Positions 8,409 through 15,936 of a DNA stretch of 64,000 nt are shown here, one piece after another. This DNA is from Salinicola acroporae (GTDB lineage Bacteria; Pseudomonadota; Gammaproteobacteria; Pseudomonadales; Halomonadaceae): assembly GCF_003206615.1 (NCBI RefSeq), contig NZ_PZJW01000012.1, positions 62,001 to 126,000 on the forward strand, in the 5' to 3' direction. Below the pieces are notes generated by a model. It was not told the DNA's origin. It saw only the letters and a list, made by a program, of their open reading frames with translations, and did no database searches. The stretch's first letter is position 1, and each line of letters starts with the position of its first letter. Both the position numbers and the translations under genes were made by a program.

Positions 8409-8970
8409 AGCTCTCTCCTGTGCTCTGTAACAGGAATTAGGTAGCAGGCGCGTTTTCTCACTTGAACGGGCATGCGCGTTTCACATTTTCGTGCCGCCAC
8501 TTTAACTACCTGATCTCCTTGTGAGTTTTGATGAAACTGTTAAATAGCCCTCATAAATGAGCCTGCAGCCTCGCCTATATGCTCCCTGAGTTCGGAACCT
8601 ATCAGACCTCTCAGGTTCTCCCAAGAACACCGTTTGTATCAATTTGCCACATTTCATTTCACTTCTCTATCTAAAGTCTCCCGCCTTTCGTCGAGTGGAC
8701 TGCAAAACGCATCATTCCGCATCGTTTTTCAGGACTCCTGATCGCTCCGCCGCCCCAGTACTGACGCGGCTTAGAGTCCACTGCAACACTGCATCAAAAT
8801 CGACCCATTTAGTGCGCAGGCGGGGCGGGGAGTCGACAGCGCGCAGGCGGGTTGCGGCGAGATAGGGGCAAGATGATGGCCACAGCGGCGTGGCCAACCA
8901 CTTTCCGCGACAGCGACTCAATGATTTTGCAGTCGACCTGCCCGCACGCCCCCGCTAGTCAGGTTGTGAA
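8409..8970. other. 562-base gene-free region, right edge of AT-rich island
   Basis: From 8409 to about 8690 the sequence is AT-rich and presumably holds the promoter of the HEPN gene. From about 8700 to 8960 composition returns to GC-rich, with short frames on both strands (8644-8865 plus, 8712-8921 minus) that lack ribosome sites and recognisable domains. The stretch may be a decayed coding relic. The words GTGGACTGCAAAA near 8694 and AGTCCACTGCAAC near 8774 partly resemble each other, but I do not see a convincing attachment duplication. Confidence 0.45.
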
Positions 8971-9843
8971 CTAGGCAAAGTCGGCATTGCCTTGGAAGAA
9001 GTCGAGGAGCGCGCTGGCCAAAGCCTCCGGCGCTTCCTCAGCCATATGGTGGCCGCAGTCCAGCCCATGCCCCACTACCGATGTCGTCCAGGGACGCCAC
9101 ACCTCCAGCACGTCGCCATAGAGTCGCTCCAGGTCGTCACGTAATGACCACAGCACCATGGCCGGGCACTGGATTCGTCTGCCCTGCTCGCGGTCCTCTC
9201 GGTCGTGCAGGTGATCCACGCTCAGACCGGCGCGGTAATCCTCGATCATGCTGTGAACGGTGGCCGGATCGTGAATGGCTCTATGGAAGTCAGCAAATGA
9301 CGCTTTCCCCATCGCTTCGGGATCGCCGCCGTACCAGGCATCTGGATCGGCCAGGACGGCTCGCTCTGGCTTTTCAAATTGCGCGAAAAAGAACCAGTGC
9401 CACCACTCTGTGGCGAAACGCGCATCGCACCGTTCCAGCGCCTCGAGAATCGGCACGCCATCGAGAATGACGGCTTTTTCGATAGCCTCGGGGTGATCCA
9501 TCGCCGTGCGGAAGGCCGTATAACTCCCTCGGTCGTGGCCGACGATGGAGAAGCGGTCGAAGCCGAGGTGCCGCATCAGCTCGATGCAGTCCCGTGCCTT
9601 GGCGCGTTTGGACGATCCGGAGTGGTCGGGTGTGTCGGCGGGCTTGGAAGACTCTCCGAAACCTCTCAGGTCGGGGCAGACGACGGTGTGATGAGCGGTC
9701 AGTAGCGGCGCCACGCGATGCCAGGTCGTGTGCGTCCGCGGATGGCCATGTAACAACAGGATCGGCGGTCCGGATCCGCCATACCGCACTCTCAAGGTCG
9801 CTTCGGATAGCGCTACCCTCTCCAACTGAAACCCTTCAAACAT
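8971..9843 (-). CDS. Haloacetate (fluoroacetate) dehalogenase-like alpha/beta hydrolase
   Basis: A 290-residue alpha/beta hydrolase resembling fluoroacetate dehalogenases. Present are the oxyanion region HGHPRTHTTWHRVAP, DLRGFGESSKP, the Asp nucleophile in GHDRGSYTAFR, the cap-domain HW pair in WWHWFFFAQF, EDYRAG with the halide-binding Tyr, and a terminal His in CGHHMAEEAP. The first carboxylate-binding Arg (DR) is kept, but the second, normally three residues later (DRGAR), is Tyr here, so haloacetate specificity is uncertain. I use ATG 9843; GTG 9846 overlaps it. It lies downstream of a TetR gene in the same direction with a gap of 127 bases. Confidence 0.82.
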   Translation of the reverse strand: MFEGFQLERVALSEATLRVRYGGSGPPILLLHGHPRTHTTWHRVAPLLTAHHTVVCPDLRGFGESSKPADTPDHSGSSKRAKARDCIELMRHLGFDRFSIVGHDRGSYTAFRTAMDHPEAIEKAVILDGVPILEALERCDARFATEWWHWFFFAQFEKPERAVLADPDAWYGGDPEAMGKASFADFHRAIHDPATVHSMIEDYRAGLSVDHLHDREDREQGRRIQCPAMVLWSLRDDLERLYGDVLEVWRPWTTSVVGHGLDCGHHMAEEAPEALASALLDFFQGNADFA

Positions 9844-9970
9844 CACGCCCCATCCTTGTCCGTGATTGGCACGGATTCAGGGTAGTCGCAACGCCCCCCG
9901 TTCGCTCACCGGGAGAGAGGGGGTTTCCGGGGTTAGGGCACTACGCCGGGTCTCTCCGTGACGGACGAGG

Positions 9971-10522
9971 TCATGTCCGAAGACGCGGCAGCAGTCTGGC
10001 CGCTATCTGCTTGGCTCTCTGAACAGGCTCGAGATTGCCCTCTCGTAGCACGCCCATGACGGCACCATCGATAAGCAGTTGAAAGTCGCAGGCGAGTTCG
10101 TGACTCGGTGAGTGGCCGGCTTGCTCGAGCACTCGAGCGATGATCCGTATCTGCGCCAGCTTGTGCTCTCGGGCGATGCGATGGGTCTCGCTGCCACGGT
10201 CGGCGGCTTCCACCATGGCATTGATGAAGGCACAGCCTCGAAAGTCGGCTTGTCCGTAGCGCTCGGCGATGACATCGAACACACCAAGGAGCGAGCTGTC
10301 ATTGGCGGCGAGACCTGCCTCGAGTGATGCCAGGGCGATCTCATTGCGGTGACGTAGCACGGCATGGACCAGCGCATCCTTGCTGTCGAAGTGACGATAG
10401 AACGACGCACGCCCCACGCCGGAGGTTTCTATCAACTCGCTGATGCCGACCGTATTGATGCCTCGTTGATAGAACAGCGCTTCCGCCGTCGCTATCAATC
10501 GCTCACGAGCCTGTATCGCCAT
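9971..10522 (-). CDS. TetR-family transcriptional repressor
   Basis: A 183-residue TetR protein. The N-terminal HTH is clear (ARERLIATAEALFYQRGINTVGISELIETSGVGRASFYRHF), and the C-terminal part matches TetR ligand-binding domains of the YezE/AcrR-like group (FRGCAFINAMVEAADR). The start is ATG 10522, with AGGGAAG seven bases upstream; an upstream in-frame ATG at 10549 lacks a ribosome site. It is divergent from the LysE-family exporter at 10667, with a 13-bp inverted repeat between them that is the likely operator. It probably represses the exporter and possibly itself and the hydrolase downstream. Confidence 0.9.
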   Translation of the reverse strand: MAIQARERLIATAEALFYQRGINTVGISELIETSGVGRASFYRHFDSKDALVHAVLRHRNEIALASLEAGLAANDSSLLGVFDVIAERYGQADFRGCAFINAMVEAADRGSETHRIAREHKLAQIRIIARVLEQAGHSPSHELACDFQLLIDGAVMGVLREGNLEPVQRAKQIAARLLPRLRT

Positions 10523-10560
10523 GGTCTTCCCTCTATGCGATGTTGACATTGGATGGTAAT

Positions 10561-10593
10561 GATCAGTACCGTTCTACGCAAACGGAACTGATC
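10561..10593. promoter_or_regulatory. Inverted repeat, probable TetR operator
   Basis: GATCAGTACCGTT and AACGGAACTGATC form a 13-bp inverted repeat with one mismatch, separated by seven bases, in the middle of the tetR/lysE divergent promoter. A TTGACA hexamer lies just upstream at 10543-10548. Size, symmetry and place fit a TetR dimer site. Confidence 0.65.
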
Positions 10594-10666
10594 GTTTCCG
10601 TCTCAGGGATAGCGCTTCAGGGTCGCCATCGCTTCGAAAAGACCCTACTCGGAGATTACGAGGCCC

Positions 10667-11260
10667 ATGTCGCAAGTCACTACGCTCGCTATCACGGCAC
10701 TGCTCTTGTTCGGCTCCCCGGGGCCGGGGCCAATGACGATCGTGGCGACATCCGCCACCTTCGGGATCCGCAAGACGCTTTCACTCTATGCGGGCATTTT
10801 GACCGGGCTGGCGATCTCGATGGTGGCCGCGGCCCTGGGCCTGGCTGCGCTACTGGCGGCCTGGCCTAGTGCAAAGCTGACACTGCAAATCGTGGGCGGG
10901 CTCTACGTGCTCTATCTCGCCTACCGCATCGCGTCCACGCCACTCGACACGAACGCAGCCGAAGGCGCCCGCCTGACGATGCGCGATGGCGTTCTCCTCA
11001 ACGTGCTCAACCCCAAGTCCTACGCGGTGTTACTGGTGATCTACTCACAGTTCTTACTGCCGCTATCGCCCACGGCTATCGCTTACGTTGCCACCATGGG
11101 GGTTTGCCTGGCGGTTGCCGTCTTCACCAATATCTTCTGGATGTGCGTCGGCGGCGCCATTCGGCCGCTCGTGCAGCGTCCTTTCTTCTCCAGACTGCTC
11201 CGCCTTACCTTCGCACTGCTGATGATCGGGGCGGTCTCCTGGGCTTTCGTTCAGAGTTGA
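10667..11260 (+). CDS. LysE/RhtB family exporter
   Basis: A 197-residue inner-membrane protein with six hydrophobic segments and the family N-terminus (LLFGSPGPGPMTIVATSATFG), the GLYVLYLAYR motif and LLNVLNPKSYAVLLVI. LysE/RhtB members export amino acids or related small molecules using the proton gradient. The substrate is not predictable. The divergent TetR gene and its operator suggest induction by the exported compound or a toxic analogue. Confidence 0.88.
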   Translation: MSQVTTLAITALLLFGSPGPGPMTIVATSATFGIRKTLSLYAGILTGLAISMVAAALGLAALLAAWPSAKLTLQIVGGLYVLYLAYRIASTPLDTNAAEGARLTMRDGVLLNVLNPKSYAVLLVIYSQFLLPLSPTAIAYVATMGVCLAVAVFTNIFWMCVGGAIRPLVQRPFFSRLLRLTFALLMIGAVSWAFVQS

Positions 11261-11340
11261 GTCCCCATTCATCGCCCGACCGGGCCATGGCCAACAGTGC
11301 CGGGGCCTGACATGGATATCGTCCTAGCGCGACACGAAAA

Positions 11341-11359
11341 GCCCCGCACGTGGCGGGGC
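11341..11359 (+). terminator. GC-rich stem-loop downstream of lysE-family gene
   Basis: GCCCCGC and GCGGGGC form a 7-bp stem around ACGTG. An AAAA run precedes it, so the T-run is better placed for minus-strand transcription; on the plus strand the tail is only GTTGTCTCT. It may work in both directions. Confidence 0.45.
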
Positions 11360-11383
11360 CGTTGTCTCTGCTGAAGCGGAATC

Positions 11384-11716
11384 GTGCATCGCCGCGCGGC
11401 GCTGGCAAGCGTCGCCAATGACTTCGGCTATGAGTCCGTGTTCTCACGCTATATCGAGGCGGTCGGCATGGAAGGCGATGTACTCTTCGGGCTTTCGACC
11501 TCCGGCAACTCCGCCACCATCATCCGAGCCGTCGAAGCGGCCCGAGCGAAGAAGATGCTCGTCATTCTACTGACCGGCAAGGATGGCGGTAAATTGGCGG
11601 GTCTGGCGGATGTGGAGGTTCGCGTGCCCCACTTGGGCGACGCCGACCGGATTCAAGAGATCCATATCAAGGTGATCCACACCATCATCCTGATGGTCGA
11701 GAAGCTGGTGGCCTGA
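11384..11716 (+). pseudogene. gmhA: gmhA 3' fragment (sedoheptulose-7-phosphate isomerase remnant)
   Basis: The 110 residues match the C-terminal half of GmhA-type phosphoheptose isomerases, with the SIS-domain motifs [29 protein letters not shown] and [13 protein letters not shown]. The usual protein is about 190 residues; roughly the first 80, with the N-terminal helices and the CGNGGS motif, are missing. A TGA stop lies 12 bases upstream in frame and the GTG at 11384 has no ribosome site, so this is a truncated relic. The reading frame itself is intact to its stop, suggesting recent truncation. It ends 29 bases before tRNA-Arg. Confidence 0.8.
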
Positions 11717-11745
11717 TCCTGGGATAACGCGGGAGAGGAAATAAC

Positions 11746-11822
11746 TGGCGCCCGAAGCAGGACTCGAACCTGCAACCCACGGCTTCGAAGGCCGGTACTC
11801 TATCCAATTGAGCTATTCGGGC
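11746..11822 (-). tRNA. tRNA-Arg (anticodon UCG)
   Basis: The minus strand folds into a 77-base cloverleaf: 7-bp acceptor GCCCGAA/TTCGGGC, D arm GCTC/GAGT, anticodon stem CCGGC/GCCGT (outer pair mismatched C-U) with loop CTTCGAA, T arm GCAGG/CCTGC with loop TTCGAGT, discriminator G and encoded CCA. The anticodon TCG reads CGA arginine codons. Confidence 0.93.
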
Positions 11823-11914
11823 GCACGGCGCAGAAGATAACATTGCTCGGGCCTCCGATGCGAGTGCATCGGGGCCCGAAATGAAGTGCCCGACCCCTGG
11901 CACTTGTCCGGCGC

Positions 11915-12598
11915 TTAGTGCGCCATCATCTCTTCGGCGACTTCCTCACCGCTCAGGTCGGAGGGGTAGTAGGTCGGCCAGTTGGTGACCTCCTCGAGCA
12001 ATGCTTGTCGGTCGTCGCCCATGTAGAGGTGGTAGTGGTCCGCATCGTTGGGCGCTATGGCGTGATCGCTGAACTGGAAGTATTTCGGCGCTTCCTCGTC
12101 GCCGCCTTCCCGCTCGAAGATATAGCGCACGCCGCGATTGCCGGCTTCATAGGTCAGAATTTCATGGCCGTCGTAGACGTACTCGCCGGTATGCGCTTCG
12201 TCCCCTTCGTAGAAGGTGACATCGTCGCCGTCGATGACGATCCGGCTCACGTCGGTCTGATAGCCCTTCTCGTAGTAGGCCTTGTATTCGGCCGCCGTCT
12301 TGTCGCCGTGCGCCGCCTTGTGGGCAAACACCGGGTCGAGGGTGCCGTCCTGCAGGTAGGGATAGACGGACTGCCAGTCCCCTTCCCAGTCGGAAAGCTG
12401 GCGATCCTCGACCTGGTCGTCGTCGAAGTAGCCGGCGTCAATGTTCTTGTCCTGGCCATGGTCATGAGCATGATCGTGGTCATGGCCGTGATCGTCATGG
12501 CCGTGATTGTGATCCGCCGCCCAGGCGGTTGAATAACTCCCCACCGTCAATAGTCCGACCACCACCACACCCGCGCTGTGCGCTGACAACAATTTCAT
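11915..12598 (-). CDS. zinT: ZinT/YodA-type periplasmic zinc-binding protein
   Basis: A 227-residue protein with a signal peptide (cut predicted after AWA, about residue 27), then a His/Asp-rich metal-catching segment (HNHGHDDHGHDHDHAHDHG), then the ZinT domain: LSDWEGDWQSVYPYL, YKTDVSRIVIDG-like and the C-terminal ligand cluster DHYHLYMGDD. ZinT captures zinc (and cadmium) in the periplasm and helps the ZnuABC importer in zinc shortage. A Zur-like palindrome sits about 54 bases upstream of the start. No znu genes are adjacent. Confidence 0.92.
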   Translation of the reverse strand: MKLLSAHSAGVVVVGLLTVGSYSTAWAADHNHGHDDHGHDHDHAHDHGQDKNIDAGYFDDDQVEDRQLSDWEGDWQSVYPYLQDGTLDPVFAHKAAHGDKTAAEYKAYYEKGYQTDVSRIVIDGDDVTFYEGDEAHTGEYVYDGHEILTYEAGNRGVRYIFEREGGDEEAPKYFQFSDHAIAPNDADHYHLYMGDDRQALLEEVTNWPTYYPSDLSGEEVAEEMMAH

Positions 12599-12651
12599 GA
12601 AGTGACTCTCTTTTGTGAACAGACGAAGATAGAAACGCCACTAAACAATAC

Positions 12652-12664
12652 GTTATATCATAAC
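12652..12664 (-). promoter_or_regulatory. Zur-box-like palindrome upstream of zinT
   Basis: GTTATATCATAAC, a near-perfect inverted repeat of GTTAT/ATAAC, matches the core of the gammaproteobacterial Zur site (GTTATANTATAAC) with one difference. It lies 54-66 bases upstream of the zinT start, in an AT-rich stretch. Confidence 0.7.
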
Positions 12665-12801
12665 ATTACATCAACCATGACAAGCGCTTGTCGACGAAGC
12701 CGCCAGAGAGAAGACGTTACGGATGCAATGCGGCCCTAGCCTCGCCTCGGTTGGGATCCCGGGCGCGAGGCGCGCTGGCAAACAGCGGCCAGCGGACGGG
12801 C

Positions 12802-13608
12802 TCAGACGTAGCTGACACCGAAGGCCCGTCGGTCGAGCAGCCGCTGCATGGCGGCATTGGGCTTTTCGATCTTGTGGTAGAAGCGGCTCGCGGCGTAGCT
12901 TTCGTTGAAGGCGTCGAAGTAGTCGTCGAGCACGTTGGCGGCGTCGGCGTCGCCGGTCTTGCGCAGCAGTTCGGCGGCGACTTCGGCGGTGCAGAGATGG
13001 GAAGCCGAGGCCGGCTTACGAAGCCGATAGCGGGTCAGACGATCCGTATGGAGCGGCAACACCGGCAGGTTTTCCAGATACGGGCTCTTGCGGAAGATGC
13101 GCCGCGCTTGACGCCAAGTCCCGTCGATCAGGATGAACACGGGTATGAAGCCATCCTGCTTGGCGCCGATCACCGCCCGCTCGTCGACCACGCGATGCTG
13201 ATAGTCGGGCTGGTCGTCGGGGAAGACCACGAACGGCACGTAGCGCCGATCCGCCAGCAACTCGAGCAGGCGCGCCTCCGGTGCGGTGCGATACCAAGTG
13301 AAGGTCTCGGTCTGAGGTAGTACGTCGGCGATCAGGCGACCGGTGTTGGTGGGCTTGTTGTGCTCGTAGGGATGAGTCAGCAGCCATACCTGGGCGTCGC
13401 TGGTCGCCGTCACCCGGTAGGGGCAGAGGCAATTGAGCACTGGCAGACGACAGCCCTCGCAGCGCTCGACGAAGCTGCCGCGGGCCTTGAACTCGCGACG
13501 CGGCGGGAACGCCTCTTCGGCCGCCGGTTCACGCCGGGGTGCGGCGTTCGGCGCATCATTCTCGCTCGGCGACCGGTTATCGGTCGTCAGGTCGGCATCG
13601 TTACGCAT
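12802..13608 (-). CDS. tapT: DTW-domain tRNA-uridine aminocarboxypropyltransferase
   Basis: A 268-residue DTW-domain protein with the N-terminal zinc-type cysteines (CEGCRLPVLNCLCPYR), the central HPYEHNKPTNTGRLI motif and the signature LIDGTWRQARRIF. The E. coli relative TapT (YfiP) makes acp3U47 in tRNA using S-adenosylmethionine. The first 45 residues are acidic/proline-rich and not conserved in my memory of the family, so translation could start later. A standalone gene; the terminator upstream (13634) belongs to the next gene. Confidence 0.85.
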   Translation of the reverse strand: MRNDADLTTDNRSPSENDAPNAAPRREPAAEEAFPPRREFKARGSFVERCEGCRLPVLNCLCPYRVTATSDAQVWLLTHPYEHNKPTNTGRLIADVLPQTETFTWYRTAPEARLLELLADRRYVPFVVFPDDQPDYQHRVVDERAVIGAKQDGFIPVFILIDGTWRQARRIFRKSPYLENLPVLPLHTDRLTRYRLRKPASASHLCTAEVAAELLRKTGDADAANVLDDYFDAFNESYAASRFYHKIEKPNAAMQRLLDRRAFGVSYV

Positions 13609-13627
13609 GGCTCGGCGATCTCAGCAC

Positions 13628-13666
13628 AAAAAAAGCGGGGCGCGCATTCTAGCACTTCGCCCCGCT
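13628..13666 (-). terminator. Rho-independent terminator (minus strand)
   Basis: AGCGGGGCG pairs with CGCCCCGCT around a 15-base loop; on the minus strand the stem is followed by seven T (plus-strand A7 at 13628-13634). It should end transcripts from the BASS transporter gene at 13867, beyond the intergenic repeat. Confidence 0.75.
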
Positions 13667-13713
13667 GGCTCGGACCCGCAATCGAGGAAAGATCTGTATC
13701 AATCCCTCAGCGG

Positions 13714-13851
13714 GTGTCTACAACATGCCTGCGCTCGGCAATACGGCGTTGAAATCGACCTCGTGCGCGAGCCCGGTCAAAATACTCATTTACACCATGT
13801 AAACTCCGCTTTTTCGACCGATTTCGCCTTGTCTTGCCTTCGCTCGTCGAA
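13714..13851 (-). repeat. Intergenic repeat, copy 1
   Basis: On the minus strand this stretch runs CGACGAGCGA (13849-13840), AGACAAGGCGAAATCGG, GTAAATGAG, GATTTCAACGCCGTAT and GAGCGCAGGCAT, in the same order and similar spacing as the copy at 36632-36806 on the plus strand. Its centre contains TTTACATGGTGTAAA, itself an inverted repeat. It lies between the stop of the BASS gene and that gene's terminator, so it would be transcribed as a 3' untranslated region. No protein or RNA family recognised. Confidence 0.68.
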
Positions 13852-13866
13852 CTTGTGAACACCCTC

Positions 13867-14820
13867 TCAGCGGCCGAGGCTCTCGCTCGCTTTCGACGTC
13901 TCGCCGTGGGCGGGCACGCCGCGCTGTTTCCAGTATCCCGCCAGCACCGAGCCGGAGACATTGTGCCAGACCGAGAACAGCGCTCCCGGCAGCGCCGCGC
14001 CGGCGGTGAAGAACTGGTTGGCGAGTGTGACCGCCAGCCCGGAATTCTGCAGACCCACCTCGAAGGCGATGGTGCGCGCGGTGCGGATATCGAAGCCCAG
14101 CGCGCGGCTCAGCCAGTAGCCACCGGCGAGGCCGATGCTGTTGTGGGCGATGACGGCGATCGCCACGATCGGCCCCAGCGTTGCCAGGTTGCCGGCGTTG
14201 AGCGCGACCACGATGGCGATGATCAGCACGATGGCGGCCATGGCCAGCGTCGCCAGGGCCGACTCGATCTTGCGGATCCGTGCCCCCAGCAGATGGTGGA
14301 CGACGACCCCCAGCGCAATCGGCGCGATCACCAGTTGCGCGATGCTCATCAGCATGCCCAGAACCGGCACGTCGATGGTCTGGCCGACCAGCAGCCAGGT
14401 GATGAACGGCGTGGCGACGACCGAGATCACGGTGGAAACCATGGTCATCGAGACCGACAGCGCCACGTGGCCGCCGGCGAGCCAGGTCATCACGTTGGAG
14501 GAGGTGCCCCCGGCGGTGGCGCCGACCAGAATCATCCCGGTGGTCAGCTCCGGGCTCAGGCCCAGCACGCGGGACACCAGCAGCGCGGCCACCGGCATGA
14601 TCAGGAACTGCAGCACCACGCCGACGGCGATCGGCTTGGGCGCCTTGATCACGCGGGCGAAATCCTCGCGGGTCAGGGTCAGGCCCATGGCGAACATGAT
14701 CACCACGAGCAGCGTCTTGATATCCGCTTTCAACCCGACGAACAGCTGCGGCTCGAAGGCGGCGATGACGGCCAGCAAGACGGCCCAGACCGGGAACAAC
14801 CGGTTGATGCGTTCAAACAT
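13867..14820 (-). CDS. Bile acid:sodium symporter (BASS) family transporter
   Basis: A 317-residue membrane protein with about ten helices and both BASS signature regions: MFAMGLTLTREDFARV with GATAGGTSSNVMTWLAGG in the first half, and ARTIAFEVGLQNSGLAVTLA in the second. Bacterial members carry organic anions such as pantoate/ketopantoate (PanS) with sodium; the substrate here is not known. It starts at ATG 14820 and is followed by an intergenic repeat and a strong terminator. Confidence 0.88.
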   Translation of the reverse strand: MFERINRLFPVWAVLLAVIAAFEPQLFVGLKADIKTLLVVIMFAMGLTLTREDFARVIKAPKPIAVGVVLQFLIMPVAALLVSRVLGLSPELTTGMILVGATAGGTSSNVMTWLAGGHVALSVSMTMVSTVISVVATPFITWLLVGQTIDVPVLGMLMSIAQLVIAPIALGVVVHHLLGARIRKIESALATLAMAAIVLIIAIVVALNAGNLATLGPIVAIAVIAHNSIGLAGGYWLSRALGFDIRTARTIAFEVGLQNSGLAVTLANQFFTAGAALPGALFSVWHNVSGSVLAGYWKQRGVPAHGETSKASESLGR

Positions 14821-15025
14821 GATGATGTGTCCTAGCGATGGTGTGACTCGCCGATGGGGCGAGCCGGGGCCGCTCGAGCGGCTCTGTCGGGATCGATACG
14901 AAAAGAAGCCACGGTTCCGATATCGACCGGGCGCGCTATTCTGCCGTACCGCGAGCCGCGACTAAATAGGCAAAAGGCGGCAGATGCCGGGGTTTCCCGC
15001 CCCCGGCCGGCAAGTCGATGGGGAT

Positions 15026-15754
15026 TCAGTCGCCGAAACCGCCCTGCTCTCGCCACCGTGCCGCCAGCGCCGGCACGCCCTGGCTGGCCGGTTCCGCAAC
15101 GGGGCTGACGCCGGGCGGCGCCAGGTCGCGGGCGTGGGGATCGACCAGCCAGCACGGCGCCTCCAGCGGGGCCTGTTCCAGCAGCAGCGCCGCCGGCATC
15201 ACCGCCAGCGAGGTGCCGACCACCAGCAGCGCATCGGCCTCGGCGACGATGTCGCAAGCTTCCGCGTAGCGCGGCACCGCCTCGCCGAACCAGACCACGT
15301 CAGGGCGCAACTGGCTACCCTTGTCGCACAGATCGCCGATCGCGATGGTGCCTCGGGCCGAGATCTCCTCCACCGGGTAGCGCAGATTGGCATCGACGGA
15401 CGAGCGCGCCAATCGAATCTCGCCGTGCAGGTGCAGTACATGGCGGGAACCGGCGCGCTCGTGCAGGTCGTCGATATTCTGGGTGACCACGCTGACCCGG
15501 AACCCCGCAGCCTCGAGCTCGGCCAGCGCCAGGTGGGCGGCGTTCGGGCGCGCCCGGCGGGTCTGCTCGCGCCGCTCGTCGTAGAAGCGCAGCACGGTCT
15601 CCGGATCACGCGCCCAGGCTTCGGGCGTTGCTACATCCTCGACACGATGGTTTTCCCACAGGCCGTCGCCGTCGCGGAAGGTCCTGAGGCCGCTCTCGGC
15701 GCTGATGCCGGCACCGGTCAGCACCACCAGATGGGGTTTGGTGTGATCACTCAT
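15026..15754 (-). CDS. cobB: Sir2-family NAD-dependent protein deacylase lacking zinc cysteines
   Basis: A 242-residue sirtuin with the NAD-binding GAGISAESGLRTFRD motif, TQNIDDLHERAG and the catalytic His110 in HLHGE. Tyr58 and Arg61 give the YxxR pair that in CobB and SIRT5 accepts succinyl/malonyl groups. The small domain lacks the usual two CxxC zinc pairs: where cysteines are expected the sequence reads ARSSVDANL. Zinc-less CobB-type proteins of this shape exist in other bacteria, so it is likely functional. The symbol is assigned by family. Confidence 0.85.
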   Translation of the reverse strand: MSDHTKPHLVVLTGAGISAESGLRTFRDGDGLWENHRVEDVATPEAWARDPETVLRFYDERREQTRRARPNAAHLALAELEAAGFRVSVVTQNIDDLHERAGSRHVLHLHGEIRLARSSVDANLRYPVEEISARGTIAIGDLCDKGSQLRPDVVWFGEAVPRYAEACDIVAEADALLVVGTSLAVMPAALLLEQAPLEAPCWLVDPHARDLAPPGVSPVAEPASQGVPALAARWREQGGFGD

Positions 15755-15936
15755 GACGCAATGCGCCTCTCTTCAGGCTGGACCTTCAGCGAGGCTAGCA
15801 TAGGCAGGCGCCGCGAACATCCGACGCCGGTAAAAGCCAAGCGACCCTCGATCCTGTTCGAACGCTCGACAGGCCCTTGAGATAACCCGGCCCAACCCCG
15901 ACAATAGCGACCCGTTCCGCTTTGCGAGCCCATTTC

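Noticed and set aside
8694-8786. Partly similar words GTGGACTGCAAAA and AGTCCACTGCAAC as island attachment repeats
   Set aside because: The match is short and imperfect, both lie on the same side of the island, and there is no integrase.
8712-8921. 69-codon minus-strand frame upstream of the HEPN gene
   Set aside because: No ribosome site and no recognised domain; treated as part of a possible relic.
13834-14835. A 333-codon His/Gly/Asp-rich frame antisense to the BASS gene
   Set aside because: Low-complexity product typical of the reverse frame of membrane-protein codons.
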